A stretch of DNA of 64,000 nt from DATEDA01 sp963744255 (GCA_963744255.1 CAVUSZ010000056.1:1-64000); one strand, 5' to 3'. Shown: positions 27,783 to 38,818, counted from the stretch's first letter. Numbers and translations are program-made. Notes: generated from the letters alone by a model not told the origin.

Positions 27783-28915
27783 ATGCAGATCACGCGGCTC
27801 AAACTCACCAATTGGAAGAACTTCAAGACCGCCGATATCTTGCTTGGCGGGCGGGCGTTCTTGATTGGCCCGAACGCGTCCGGGAAATCGAATCTTTTGG
27901 ACGTGTTCCGGTTCCTCCGAGACATAGCGAGCGAGAGCCTGCGCGCGGCGGTAAAGCGCCGGAGCGGGGTCTCCTCAATCCGATGCCTGTCGGCGACGCG
28001 CAACAACCGTGTCGCGATCGACGTCGAGATGACGGATGACGACGGCACGCGCTGGCGCTACCGACTCGAGTTCGTCCAAGACAACAACCAGCGGCCGGTC
28101 GTCGCCGAGGAGGCCGTGTGGCGTGGCGAAAAGCAGATCCTCGACCGCCCGGACAACGAGGACCAGCAGGACAGCGAGCGCCTGACAGAGACCGCGCTGG
28201 AACGACCATCGACGAACCATGCGTTCCGGGCAATCAGCACGTTTTTCAAGACGGTCACCTATCTCCATCTGATCCCACAGGCGGTTCGCGATCCGGGGGG
28301 ATTCGCCTCGGGCCCTGTGCACGATGACCCGTTTGGCCGGGACATCTTGCTGCGGATCTGGAACACGAACCGAAAACGCAGGGCGCACGCTTAAAGAAGA
28401 TCGCCGAAGCGCTCAAGGCCGCGCTGCCCCAGCTCCAGACGCTCGACGTCGAGATGGACGACGCCGGCAAGCCGCATCTCGTTGCCGTGTACGCGAACTG
28501 GCGCGTGCATGGCGCGAAGCAGCGCGAGAACCAGTTCTCCGACGGCACCATCCGACTTCTTGGGTTGCTTTGGGCGACGTTCGAGGGGGCGGGGCCGCTG
28601 CTGATCGAAGAGCCGGAGCTGTCGCTTCACCCGGAGGTAGTGCGACGATTGCCGTCGATGCTCGTGCGGATCAACCGGCTGCGCAAGGAGGCAGCTCGGC
28701 AGATCCTGATCTCGACGCATTCGCCGGACCTGTTGGGTGACAGCGGGATCCCGGCCGAGGAGGTGCTCGTGCTCAAGCCGACGGACCAGGGCACCGAGAT
28801 CGAGATCGCAAGCGACGCAGACAAGGCAGCCATGCGCTCGGGGCTCACCGCCGCCGACGTGTTGCTTCCGAAGTCGGCCCCGGCGAACGTGGATCAGCTC
28901 ACGCTCGCGTTCTGA
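27783..28915 (+). CDS. AAA ATPase, RecF/OLD-like, partner of DUF4276 protein (one frameshift)
   Basis: About 377 residues once one base is restored in an A-run near 28372. The N-terminus ITRLKLTNWKNFKTADILLG and Walker A GPNASGKSNLLDV are those of AAA_15/AAA_21 (RecF/SMC-like, OLD family) ATPases. The C-terminal half has the ABC-type signature FSDGTIRLLGL, Walker B PLLIEEPELSLHP and the switch histidine ISTHSPDLL. A middle insertion (about 100-190) lacks a coiled coil, distinguishing it from SMC/RecN. It begins about 107 bases after the Bug gene, and its stop is 4 bases from the DUF4276 start. ATPase-plus-TOPRIM pairs of this kind occur in anti-phage modules; activity here is inferred from family and context only. 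Confidence 0.82.
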
Positions 28916-28919
28916 GCTC

Positions 28920-29516
28920 GTGTTGGTGAGCGCGCTCGTCGAGGGAGCAACGGACGAGATCGTGGCGCGACGCATCGTGGCGCATTGTGGCCATGAGTTC
29001 GGCGTGTGCTACGGAAAACATGGCGTCGGATACATCCTGCAGCGGTTGGGCGGCTTTGCGGCGGCGGCCAGTTATGGTTCACCACTCCTTGTCATGGTCG
29101 ATCTGATGGACAGCGGCATCGCATGCGCGCGAGACCTCATTCCGACGCTTCTTCCAGATCGGCCCGCGCTCTGCATTCTCCGCGGGGTCGTCCGCGAGCT
29201 GGAGAGCTGGTTGCTCGCGGACCGGGAGGCGATCGCAGCATACCTCGGACTCTCGCTCACGCGGGTTCCGCGCGATCCGGAGGCGCTCCCCGATCCTAAG
29301 CAGAGTTTCGTCAACCTGGCCCGCAACTGTCGCAGGCGGGCGCGGAGGGTGGCGATTGTGCCTGCGGATGGTATGAGTGCCTCAACCGGGCCCGACTACC
29401 TCGGTGCGATCGCCGAGCTGATCCGCGATCACTGGAACGTGGAGCGCGCGAGTGCTGTTGCTCCGAGCCTCGCTCGGTGTGTCGCCCGCCTCCGAGAACT
29501 TCCTGCTAACGATTGA
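28920..29516 (+). CDS. DUF4276 protein, TOPRIM-like putative nuclease
   Basis: The 198-residue protein begins at GTG 28920 (two further in-frame starts at 28923 and 28926). The fold elements match a TOPRIM domain: VEGATDEIVARRIV with the catalytic-type Glu8, then a strand LLVMVDLMDSG with Asp61 and Asp64, and RELESWLLADREAIAAYLG with the family-typical RELESWLLAD block. DUF4276 proteins are usually encoded right after an AAA ATPase, as here. By analogy with OLD and PARIS systems the pair may sense invasion and cleave nucleic acid or trigger host shutdown. That is inference; no family member's activity can be confirmed from sequence alone. Confidence 0.8.
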   Translation: MLVSALVEGATDEIVARRIVAHCGHEFGVCYGKHGVGYILQRLGGFAAAASYGSPLLVMVDLMDSGIACARDLIPTLLPDRPALCILRGVVRELESWLLADREAIAAYLGLSLTRVPRDPEALPDPKQSFVNLARNCRRRARRVAIVPADGMSASTGPDYLGAIAELIRDHWNVERASAVAPSLARCVARLRELPAND

Positions 29517-29562
29517 TCGACGGAGCGTGAAGGCCGTCAACGACGTGCCTCAATAGGGCGGC

Positions 29563-29810
29563 TCAACGCACGGCGAGTTCGGGTGCATAGTGGACCGAAC
29601 CGTTACGCACGCTACCGACTCGCCGGACTTGCTCTCCGCGCCGTGCGTCGCTGACCTTGCCCGCGGCCTCGCCGACGACCTCTACGGCGCGAGTCAGCGC
29701 GAGACGCAGCATCGCGTCGCGGTCCAGGCCCCCACGCCCCCGACGAACGACAATGCGTGCTCGGCGGCTTCGATCATGTGGTGGATGCGCCAGCGGTCAT
29801 CCGGCGACAT
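29563..29810 (-). pseudogene. HEPN/DUF86 toxin (HepT-like), frameshifted and truncated
   Basis: The start ATG at 29810 overlaps the end of the MNT gene by 14 bases. The first frame reads MSPDDRWRIHHMIEAAEHAL and the continuation in another frame LALTRAVEVVGEAAGKVSD. Together these are the first two helices of DUF86 HepT toxins. The frame breaks near 29745 (run of Gs). The sequence then stops after VRRVGSVRNGSV and never reaches the catalytic R-x4-6-H motif (MRNRLVHxYF), so the RNase is dead even if the frameshift is an error. Confidence 0.7.
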
Positions 29811-30102
29811 ACTGGGGCTCCGCCGTGCGCACGACTTCGTCCCGGAAATGGCGGCTCAGGTCCTCCGCGGTCCGCAGATCTACTTTGCGCCCGCCCAGAA
29901 GCCGGGACAGCTCGATCTCGATCTGTGCCATGTCGAGCAGCGTCGGCCGCGCCTCGGGAAAGAACTCCACGAGTAGATCGATGTCGCTGTCCGGCCGCGC
30001 CTTGACTTTCAGTTGCGAGCCGAACAGCGACAACCGCCGTATGCGATGCTGTTCGCAGATCCGGTTTAGGGCGCGCTCATCGACATCCAGCCGACGGCTC
30101 AC
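29797..30102 (-). CDS. MNT-type nucleotidyltransferase antitoxin (MntA-like)
   Basis: This 101-residue minimal nucleotidyltransferase has the GSx10DxD signature (LFGSQLKVKARPDSDIDLLV), a third acidic residue region around RKVDLRTAEDLS, and the typical C-terminus RDEVVRTAEPQYVA. The GTG start overlaps the stop of the 38-residue upstream frame (GTGA). In MntA-HepT systems the nucleotidyltransferase adenylylates the HEPN toxin to silence it. Here the toxin gene is broken, so the antitoxin may persist without a partner. The catalytic motif is intact. Confidence 0.82.
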   Translation of the reverse strand: MSRRLDVDERALNRICEQHRIRRLSLFGSQLKVKARPDSDIDLLVEFFPEARPTLLDMAQIEIELSRLLGGRKVDLRTAEDLSRHFRDEVVRTAEPQYVAG

Positions 30103-30215
30103 CGCTTCGCGCCCTCCGGACGGTGCCGATCGCGCTCCGCGAGCCGGGTCCTGACGCGGTCGCCGTCGGCGACGATTAGCGCTCGGCGGCGGATGGCGTT
30201 CTTGTCAAGGTTCAT
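30099..30215 (-). CDS. Small coupled frame upstream of MNT gene (38 residues)
   Basis: ATG 30215 opens MNLDKNAIRRRALIVADGD and ends at a TGA overlapping the MNT start codon. Very basic and arginine-rich, with no recognised domain. The overlap suggests translational coupling, so it may be a leader peptide or the remnant of a longer protein at the head of the toxin-antitoxin operon. Chance cannot be excluded for so short a frame. Confidence 0.35.
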   Translation of the reverse strand: MNLDKNAIRRRALIVADGDRVRTRLAERDRHRPEGAKR

Positions 30216-30291
30216 GGCCAAAATTGTAAGTAACCAGGCCGCTCTTTGGAAATGTTCACCGCCTCTCTTGTCAAGAAGCCGAAGCCTTCGG

Positions 30292-30417
30292 CTATCCCTC
30301 TGCCGCAAACAGACTCGGCTCCTGCGTCCTTACGGTCGCCGGCACCTCACGCGCGATCCGCACGATCTCCGGCCAACTTTGCAGTAGACCGTTGATGGCG
30401 AGCAGCCGCTCGCTCAT
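30292..30417 (-). other. Possible 41-residue frame or gene remnant after the carboxylase operon
   Basis: Between the carboxylase alpha stop (30465) and the toxin-antitoxin island, ATG 30417 opens MSERLLAINGLLQSWPEIV and stops at 30292. The composition is protein-like, and the frame is open further upstream (GNTASAIKSPE), so it could be the tail of a lost gene. No family was recognised. The rest of 30216-30464 shows nothing. Confidence 0.2.
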
Positions 30418-30464
30418 TTCGGGCGATTTGATCGCCGATGCTGTATTGCCTTCGCGCCTCAACG

Positions 30465-32453
30465 CTACTGAAACTCCACGATCGGCTGATCGACCGCGAC
30501 GCTGTCGCCCGCTTTCGCAAGCAGACTTTTCACCACCGCGTCGTTCTCGGCGCGCAGCACGTTCTCCATCTTCATCGCCTCGATCACCGCCAGCTTCTCG
30601 CCGGCCTTGACCTCCTGGCCGGGACTGACCGCGAGCTCGGAGAGGAGCCCCGGCATCGGCGAGAGCAGGAACTTCGAGAGGTCCGGCGCGGGCTTCTCCG
30701 GCATGAGCGCCTGCATCCTCGCCGCGTGCTCCGTGAGCACGAGCGCCGTCGCGTCGACGCCGGCGTGAGAGAGGCGGTATTCCAGCCCGGCGCGCTCGAT
30801 GCGGACGTTTATGTGCCTGCCGTTCAGCGTGCCCGAGAAAAGCGGTTCGCCGAGCTTCCACCCGGACAGGACGGCGAGCGACTCGCCGTCGAGGAACACC
30901 TCCTGTCCGCCGGGTATCGAGCGGATGCGAACCGGGTGCGCCGCCCCGCGCAGCAGCACGACGCGCACATCACCGAGATCGCGCTCGTGCCCCGGCACCT
31001 GCCCCTCGATCTTCGCCGAGCGCTCGGCGTAGCGCCAGTGCACCGCCGCCGCGACGCTGATGAAAAGGCTCGGATCCTCGATCGGCACCGCGGCGGGGAC
31101 GTAGCCCTGCGGGAACTCCTCCGCGATGAAGCCGGTGTTGAAGTTGCCGCCCGCGAAGCGCGGATGGCGCGCCACCGCCGCGAGGAACGCCAGGTTCGAC
31201 GCCGGCCCCTTGATCACGAACGCATCGAGCGCCTCGACGAGGCGCAGCCGCGCCTCGTCGCGGCTCGTCCCGTGGCAGATCAGCTTGGCGATCATCGAGT
31301 CGTAGTACATCGACACTTCGCCGCCCTCGAACACGCCGGTGTCGACCCGCACCGCGCCGGGCAACTCGGCCGGCGGACGGAACTGGACGAGCCGGCCGGT
31401 GGAAGGCAGGAACTTGCGCGACGGATCCTCGGCGTTGATGCGCGCCTCGATCGTCCAGCCGCGGAGCGGGACCTCCTCCTGCCCGAAGGGGAGCTTCTCG
31501 CCCGCCGCGACCCGGATCATCAGCTCGACGAGATCGAGCCCGGTGATCATCTCGGTCACCGGGTGCTCGACCTGGAGCCGGGTGTTCATCTCGAGGAAGT
31601 AGAAGCTGCGATCGGCGCCGACGACGAACTCCACGGTGCCCGCCGACCGGTAGTTCACCGCTCTTGCCAGCGCGACCGCCTGCCTTCCCATCGCGTGGCG
31701 CGTCTTCTCGTCGAGGAACGGCGAGGGCGCCTCTTCGAGCACCTTCTGGTGGCGGCGCTGGATCGAGCATTCGCGCTCCCAGAGGTAGACGACGTTGCCG
31801 TGCGCGTCGCCGAGCACCTGCACCTCGATATGGCGCGGCTCCTCGATGAACTTCTCGATGAAGACGCGATCGTCGCCGAACGCCGCCCGCGCCTCGTTCT
31901 GGCAGCTCGCGAATCCCTCGCTGGACTCGGCGTCCGAGCGCGCGACTCGCAGGCCCTTGCCGCCGCCGCCGGCGCTCGCCTTGATCATCACCGGATAGCC
32001 GATCCTGCGCGCGATCTCGACCGCGTGCCCGGCGTCGCGGATGACATCGTTATAGCCGGGGATCGTTCTGACCTGCGCTTTTTCCGCGAGCTTCTTGGAG
32101 GCGATCTTGTCGCCCATCCCCGCGATTGCCCCGACGTTCGGGCCGATGAAGACGATGCCAGCCTTCTCGAGCGCGTTCGCGAACGCCTCGTTCTCCGACA
32201 GGAAGCCGTAGCCGGGATGCACCGCCTCGGCGCCGGTCTGCCGGCAGGCCTCGATGATGCGCTCGGCCACGAGGTAGCTCTGCGCGGAGGGCGGCGGCCC
32301 GATCGGCACCGCCTCGTCGGCGCGCGCGACGTGCAGCGCGTCGCGGTCGGCCTCCGAGTACACCGCGACGGTCCTGATGCCCATGCGCCGCGCGGTGCGG
32401 ATCACCCGGCAGGCGATCTCGCCCCGGTTCGCGATCAGGATCTTCTTGAACAT
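30465..32453 (-). CDS. pccA: Acyl-CoA (propionyl-CoA) carboxylase alpha subunit: biotin carboxylase plus BCCP
   Basis: I chose ATG 32453 (FKKILIANRGEIACRVIR), 15 bases inside an alternative ATG at 32468. The 662-residue protein has the biotin carboxylase domain with GYPVMIKASAGGGGKGLR (ATP grasp), YFLEMNTRLQVEHPVTE and the C-terminal carboxylase lobe (RINAEDPSRKFLPSTG). A linker follows, then a biotinyl domain ending in EAMKMENVL, where the lysine carries biotin. It carboxylates biotin for transfer by the beta subunit encoded just upstream. Propionyl-CoA is the inferred substrate because mutase and MeaB are in the same operon; methylcrotonyl- or acetyl-CoA carboxylases share this architecture. 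It is the last gene of the leftward operon. Confidence 0.9.
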   Translation of the reverse strand: MFKKILIANRGEIACRVIRTARRMGIRTVAVYSEADRDALHVARADEAVPIGPPPSAQSYLVAERIIEACRQTGAEAVHPGYGFLSENEAFANALEKAGIVFIGPNVGAIAGMGDKIASKKLAEKAQVRTIPGYNDVIRDAGHAVEIARRIGYPVMIKASAGGGGKGLRVARSDAESSEGFASCQNEARAAFGDDRVFIEKFIEEPRHIEVQVLGDAHGNVVYLWERECSIQRRHQKVLEEAPSPFLDEKTRHAMGRQAVALARAVNYRSAGTVEFVVGADRSFYFLEMNTRLQVEHPVTEMITGLDLVELMIRVAAGEKLPFGQEEVPLRGWTIEARINAEDPSRKFLPSTGRLVQFRPPAELPGAVRVDTGVFEGGEVSMYYDSMIAKLICHGTSRDEARLRLVEALDAFVIKGPASNLAFLAAVARHPRFAGGNFNTGFIAEEFPQGYVPAAVPIEDPSLFISVAAAVHWRYAERSAKIEGQVPGHERDLGDVRVVLLRGAAHPVRIRSIPGGQEVFLDGESLAVLSGWKLGEPLFSGTLNGRHINVRIERAGLEYRLSHAGVDATALVLTEHAARMQALMPEKPAPDLSKFLLSPMPGLLSELAVSPGQEVKAGEKLAVIEAMKMENVLRAENDAVVKSLLAKAGDSVAVDQPIVEFQ

Positions 32454-32592
32454 GTTGGTCACCACCATACGAGGGGGCCGAAGGAGGGTTAGGGCCCCTC
32501 CGCCCCAACCTGCCGCTTCGCGGCGCCCCCGCGTGTTCCCCGAATTCCGGAAAGCGATGCTTTCAGCATCAGTTTCATCCTGGACCCAGCGC

Positions 32593-34125
<1,533 letters not shown>

Positions 34126-34177
34126 GACGTTTCCCCCCGAAGCCGTACGCGGCCGGCATTGGCCGGCCGCGGAGAAT

Positions 34178-35221
34178 TCACGCGCTAGCGTTCAACAACT
34201 TCGCCGCCGCGGCGGCCGGCGTCATCGATCCGTTCGCCACCGCCTCGCGCATCGCAGCGAGCTCGCGCTTCACCGCGGGATGCTGATAGAACCGCGCGTG
34301 CAGCTCGTGCTCGACGAGCGCGCTCATCCAGTCGAGCGCCTGACGCTTGCGCTTCGCCGCGAGCGCGCCGCTCGCGGTCATCGTCGCGCGGAAGCGCTCG
34401 CACTCGCGCCAGAAATCGTCGATACCCTCGGCCTTCAGCGCGCTCAAGGTCACCACCGGCGCGGTCCAGAACGTCGCGGGGGACCCCTTCCCTTCCCCCG
34501 CCAGCGCCTGGTGGGGACGCAGCATCGCGAGCGCGTTCTCGATCTGGGTGCGCGCGAGCTCGGCGGCCCTCCGGTCGATGTCGGCCTTGTTCACGGCGAC
34601 CACGTCGACGAGCTCCACGATCCCGCGCTTGATCGCCTGCAGATCGTCGCCCGCGTTCGGCAGCGCGACCAGCGCAAAGCAGTCGGTCATGCCCGCGACC
34701 GCGGTCTCCGACTGACCGACGCCGACCGTCTCGACGATCACGACGTCATGGCCTGCCGCCTCGCACACGAGCATCGCCTCGCGCGTCATGTGGGCGACGC
34801 CGCCGAGCATGCCGCCGGACGGTGAGGGGCGGATGAACGCGTTGGGATCGCGGGAGAGCCGTTCCATCCGCGTCTTGTCGCCGAGGATGGAGCCACCCGA
34901 GAGCGCGCTCGTCGGGTCGACCGCCAGCACCGCCACGCGGCGGCCTTGCGCGGTGAGATGGAGGCCGAGGGTCTCGATGAACGTGGACTTGCCCGCGCCC
35001 GGCGCGCCGCTGATGCCGATGCGAAAGCTCCCGCCGGTATGCGGCAGCAGCGCTTCGAGCAGCATGCCCGCCCGCGCCTGGTGATCGCGCCGCGACGACT
35101 CGAGAAGGGTGATGGCCTTCGCGAGCGCGCGCGGTTCGTGCGCGAGGACCCCGTCGGCGAGCTTGCGGTCGACAGGGTCGAGCCGGTCGCGCGCCGGGGG
35201 CGCGCGCAGCGCCGCCCTCAT
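34178..35221 (-). CDS. meaB: MeaB-like GTPase, methylmalonyl-CoA mutase chaperone
   Basis: The 347-residue G3E-family GTPase has Walker A GISGAPGAGKSTFIE, switch DPTSALSGGSILGDKTRM, a Walker B/switch II region VVIVETVGVGQSE, and specificity motif VAVNKAD. A C-terminal helical dimerisation arm ends in AAAAKLLNASA. MeaB loads and protects the adenosylcobalamin of methylmalonyl-CoA mutase. The start ATG overlaps the mutase stop (TAATG), so they are translationally coupled, as in many genomes. Confidence 0.93.
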   Translation of the reverse strand: MRAALRAPPARDRLDPVDRKLADGVLAHEPRALAKAITLLESSRRDHQARAGMLLEALLPHTGGSFRIGISGAPGAGKSTFIETLGLHLTAQGRRVAVLAVDPTSALSGGSILGDKTRMERLSRDPNAFIRPSPSGGMLGGVAHMTREAMLVCEAAGHDVVIVETVGVGQSETAVAGMTDCFALVALPNAGDDLQAIKRGIVELVDVVAVNKADIDRRAAELARTQIENALAMLRPHQALAGEGKGSPATFWTAPVVTLSALKAEGIDDFWRECERFRATMTASGALAAKRKRQALDWMSALVEHELHARFYQHPAVKRELAAMREAVANGSMTPAAAAAKLLNASA

Positions 35222-37382
35222 TACAGCGCGCCGGCTGCGACCCGCGCCTCGCGAATCGCCTTGAGCACCGTGCGCGCGGCGTCCGAGATCACCGTGCCGG
35301 GACCGAACACCGCCGCGACGCCGGCCTCCTTCAGGAACGCGTAGTCCTGCTGCGGCACCACGCCGCCGACCACGACCACGATCTCGGGCGCGCCCGCCCT
35401 GCGCAGCGCTTCCGCGAGTTGCGGGACCAGCGTCTTGTGGCCGGCAGCGAGCGTCGACACGCCGATCGCGTGCACGTCGTTCTCGATCGCCTGGCGGGCG
35501 CTCTCTTCGGGCGTCTGGAAGAGCGGGCCGATGTCGACGTCGAAACCGAGGTCGGCGAATGCGGTCGCGATCACCTTCGCGCCTCGGTCGTGCCCGTCCT
35601 GGCCGAGCTTCGCCACCATGAGCCGCGGGCGGCGCCCTTCCTCCGCCTCGAAGGCATCGATGTCGGCCCTAAGGGCGTTCCAGTTCGGGTCCTCCAGGAA
35701 CGCCGCGCCGTAGACGCCCGACACCGTCTGGTTCGCCGCCTGGTAGCGGCCCCACACCCGCTCGAGCGCGTCGCTCACTTCGCCCACCGTGGCGCGGGCG
35801 CGGACCGCCTCGATCGAGAGCGCGAGCAGGTTCCCCTTACCCGTGCGAGCGGCCTCGGCGAGCGCCGCGAGCGCCGCCTGCACCGCCTGCGGATCGCGCT
35901 TCGCCTTGACGGCCTTCAGGCGCCGGACCTGCGCCTCGCGGACCGCGGTGTTATCGATCTCGCGGGTCTCGACCGGCGGCTCGTCCTCGAGCGGGTACTT
36001 GTTGACGCCGACGATCACGTCTTCGCCGCGGTCTATGCGCGCCTGCTTCTCGGCGGCGCACGCCTCGATCTTGAGCTTCGCCCACCCGGACTGCACGGCC
36101 TTCGTCATACCGCCGATCGCCTCGATCTCCTCGATGATGCTCCAGGCCTTGTCGGCGATGTCCTGGGTGAGCTTCTCCATCATGTAGGAGCCGGCCCAGG
36201 GATCGACCACCGCCGGGATGTGGGTCTCCTCCTGGATGATGAGCTGCGTGTTCCGCGCGATCCGCGCGGAGAAGTCCGACGGCAGCGCGATCGCCTCGTC
36301 GAACGAGTTGGTGTGGAGCGACTGGGTCCCGCCGAACACCGCGGCAAGCGCTTCGATCGCCGTGCGCACGACGTTGTTGTACGGGTCCTGCTCGGTGAGC
36401 GACCAGCCCGAGGTCTGCACGTGGGTGCGCAGCATCATCGAGCGCGGGCTCTTCGGGTTGAACGCCTTCATCATTCGCCACCACAGGAGCCGAGCCGCAC
36501 GGAGCTTCGCCACCTCGAGGTAGAAGTTCATCCCGACGCAGAAGAAGAACGACAGCCGCCCGGCGAACTCGTCCACGTCGAGCCCGCGCGCGAGCGCCGC
36601 GCGCACGTACTCGCGCCCGTCGGCGAGCGTGAAGGCGAGCTCGAGCGCCTGCGTCGCCCCGGCCTCCTGGATGTGGTAGCCGGAGATCGAGATCGAGTTG
36701 AACTTCGGCATGTGCCGGGTGGTGTGCTCGATGATGTCGGCGACGATCCGCATCGACGCTTCCGGCGGGTAGATGTAGGTGTTGCGGACCATGAACTCCT
36801 TGAGGATGTCGTTCTGGATCGTCCCCGACAGCTCGGTCCTGCTTCACCCCCTGCTCCTCGGCCGCCACGACGTACCCGGCGAGCACCGGCAGCACCGCGC
36901 CGTTCATCGTCATCGACACGCTCACGCTTTCGAGCGGGATGCCGTCGAAGAGGATCTTCATGTCCTCGACCGAGTCGATCGCGACGCCGGCCTTGCCGAC
37001 GTCGCCTTCGACCCGCGGGTGGTCGGAGTCGTAGCCGCGGTGAGTGGCGAGGTCGAAGGCGACCGACACGCCCTGCTGGCCGGCGGCGAGGTTGCGGCGG
37101 TAGAACGCGTTCGACTCCTCGGCGGTCGAGAAACCGGCGTACTGCCGGATGGTCCACGGCCGCACCGCATACATCGTCGCCTGCGGGCCGCGCACGAACG
37201 GCTCGAAGCCCGGCAGCGTGTTCGCGTACGGCAGACCCTGCAGGTCGTCGGCGGTGTAGAGCGCCTTGACGTCGATGCCCTCGGGGGTGTGCCAGACGAG
37301 CTCTGTCCGCCGAGCCGGCGGACTTCGCGGCGGCCTTGTCCCAGTCGGCGAGCGTGGCGATCTTCGGGATGCGGTCGTTCAT
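35221..37382 (-). CDS. scpA: Methylmalonyl-CoA mutase, single-chain large subunit (two frameshifts)
   Basis: Removing extra bases near 37304 and 36836 gives 719 residues, the usual length of the homodimeric mutase. The N-terminal TIM barrel contains YAVRPWTIRQYAGFSTAEES, SVSMTMNGAVLPVLAGY and TGxP-like substrate loops. The C-terminal B12 domain has VAKLGQDGHDRGAKVIATAF, the DxHxxG cobalamin-binding motif with the lower-ligand His, and VGGVVPQQDYAFLKEAG. It interconverts methylmalonyl- and succinyl-CoA with adenosylcobalamin. It is coupled to meaB and sits upstream of the propionyl-CoA carboxylase genes, forming a propionate-to-succinyl-CoA pathway. The breaks are probably sequence errors. Confidence 0.9.
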
Positions 37383-37444
37383 GAGCGGGCCTCCGGATGG
37401 CGCAGCGCCAAGAGTCTGCCGGCTATTCTACGGGCGAACAGACA

Positions 37445-38053
37445 TTACGACCCTACGCGCGAAGAGGGGGGTTGCGGGCGGCCCGCGCCTACGGCGGCAC
37501 GCAGCCGGCCTCGGCGGCGCAGCCAAGCGATGAGCGCGAGACCGCCCACGAGGACGACGCCGAACACCCACTCCTCGACCCGCTCGAAGTCGCCGAGCAG
37601 CCGCGTCAGCGCCTCGCCGAGAGCATAGCCGATACCGGCGACGAGGACGGCCCAGACGATCGCGCCGATCAGGTTGAAGAGCGCGAAGCGCACCCAGTGG
37701 ACGCGGCTCATGCCGATCGCAATAGGCCCCACCGTCCGCAGGCCGTACATGAACCGCACACCAAGGACAAGCGGCGCGTCGTAGCGATCGAGTAGCTGGC
37801 GGACGCGCTCCGCGCCCGGCCGGAGCTGCGGCCAACGGGCAAGCACGCGATCGCCGGCAAAGCGGCCGACGAGGAAGTAGCACTGGTCGCCGAGAAACCC
37901 GCCCGCCGCCGCGATGGCGATGACCCACGGCAGGGCGAGATAGCCGCGATGGGCGGCGATTGCGGCGAGCGCGAGAATCGTTTCACCTTCGATCAGGCTG
38001 CCGACGAATACCGCGGAGTATCCGTACGATTGGACGAGCGAGGCGAGATCCAT
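37445..38053 (-). CDS. DedA-family membrane protein
   Basis: This 202-residue protein has four to five membrane helices. The DedA (SNARE-associated/VTT) signatures are GSLIEGETILALAAIAAHRG with the conserved acidic residue, then GGFLGDQCYFLVGRFAG, and RFMYGLRTVGPIAIGMSR with the paired arginines. DedA proteins are proton-dependent lipid transporters/scramblase-like and support polyprenyl-phosphate recycling. It lies 62 bases upstream of the mutase gene on the same strand, but functional linkage to propionate metabolism is not expected. Confidence 0.88.
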   Translation of the reverse strand: MDLASLVQSYGYSAVFVGSLIEGETILALAAIAAHRGYLALPWVIAIAAAGGFLGDQCYFLVGRFAGDRVLARWPQLRPGAERVRQLLDRYDAPLVLGVRFMYGLRTVGPIAIGMSRVHWVRFALFNLIGAIVWAVLVAGIGYALGEALTRLLGDFERVEEWVFGVVLVGGLALIAWLRRRGRLRAAVGAGRPQPPSSRVGS

Positions 38054-38170
38054 GGCGGGGCGCGACTATACGTCATCGCCGCGCGGCCGCTCCGATGGAG
38101 CGGTTGCCCGACCCTACGGCGGCGTGTAGAGTCCCGCGGCCTTCAACCCATCCCCGTGGAGATATCCCAC

Positions 38171-38818
38171 ATGCTCGGATCGTCCCTGCTTGGTCCGGCG
38201 ATCGCGGTTCTCGCCGCGCTGTCGATCGCCGGCTGCTCCACCACCGCCCACACTTCGCTCGACAAGAGCTGGGTGGACCCGAAGCTGGCGGGCACGAAGT
38301 TCAGGAAGGTGCTCATCCTCACCATCGCGAGCGACGAGTTCGCGCAGGCGTACTTCCAAGAGGACATGGCCGCCGCGCTTCGGAAGCGCGGCGTCAACGC
38401 CGCCGCGTCGCAGGGTTATTTCACGCACCCCGGCCCGGCCGAGGAGGCGCGATTCAAGCGGGTCATCGCGGAATCGGACGCCGACGCGGTGCTGCTCGCG
38501 CGGGTGGTCGGCGTCGACGAAAAGTCGGTAACGACCCCCGGGATGCTGGTCGGTCCGGGCGGCGCACCGTACGCGGACCTCGTTGGAGTCGGCAACAACG
38601 TCGCCGCGTTCTTCGCGCCGACGCGCTACGTCCGTCCCAACGACTACACGCAAACCACCGTGCTGGTCGAGACGGTGCTTTACGAGAGGAAGGGCAAGCA
38701 GGCGGTCTGGTCGGCGCAGACGAGCACGAAGAACGCGCAGTCGGGCGACCTCAAGCCCGCCATCGCGCAGTTCGTCGACGTCCTCGCCGGCGCGATGGAT
38801 CGCGATGGGCTGTTCTGA
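38171..38818 (+). CDS. Lipoprotein, DUF4136-like
   Basis: This 215-residue protein has a lipoprotein signal (ALSIAGCSTTAH). The mature domain begins SWVDPKLAGTKFRKVLILTI, then alternates strand and helix (FQEDMAAALRKRGVNAAA, DADAVLLARVVG, TTVLVETVLYERKGKQAVW). This is the layout of DUF4136/YajG-like periplasmic lipoproteins that average about 200 residues. Its role is unknown. A GGAG ribosome site lies 9 bases before the ATG. No operon partner is evident: divergent DedA on the left, about 210 empty bases on the right. Confidence 0.65.
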   Translation: MLGSSLLGPAIAVLAALSIAGCSTTAHTSLDKSWVDPKLAGTKFRKVLILTIASDEFAQAYFQEDMAAALRKRGVNAAASQGYFTHPGPAEEARFKRVIAESDADAVLLARVVGVDEKSVTTPGMLVGPGGAPYADLVGVGNNVAAFFAPTRYVRPNDYTQTTVLVETVLYERKGKQAVWSAQTSTKNAQSGDLKPAIAQFVDVLAGAMDRDGLF

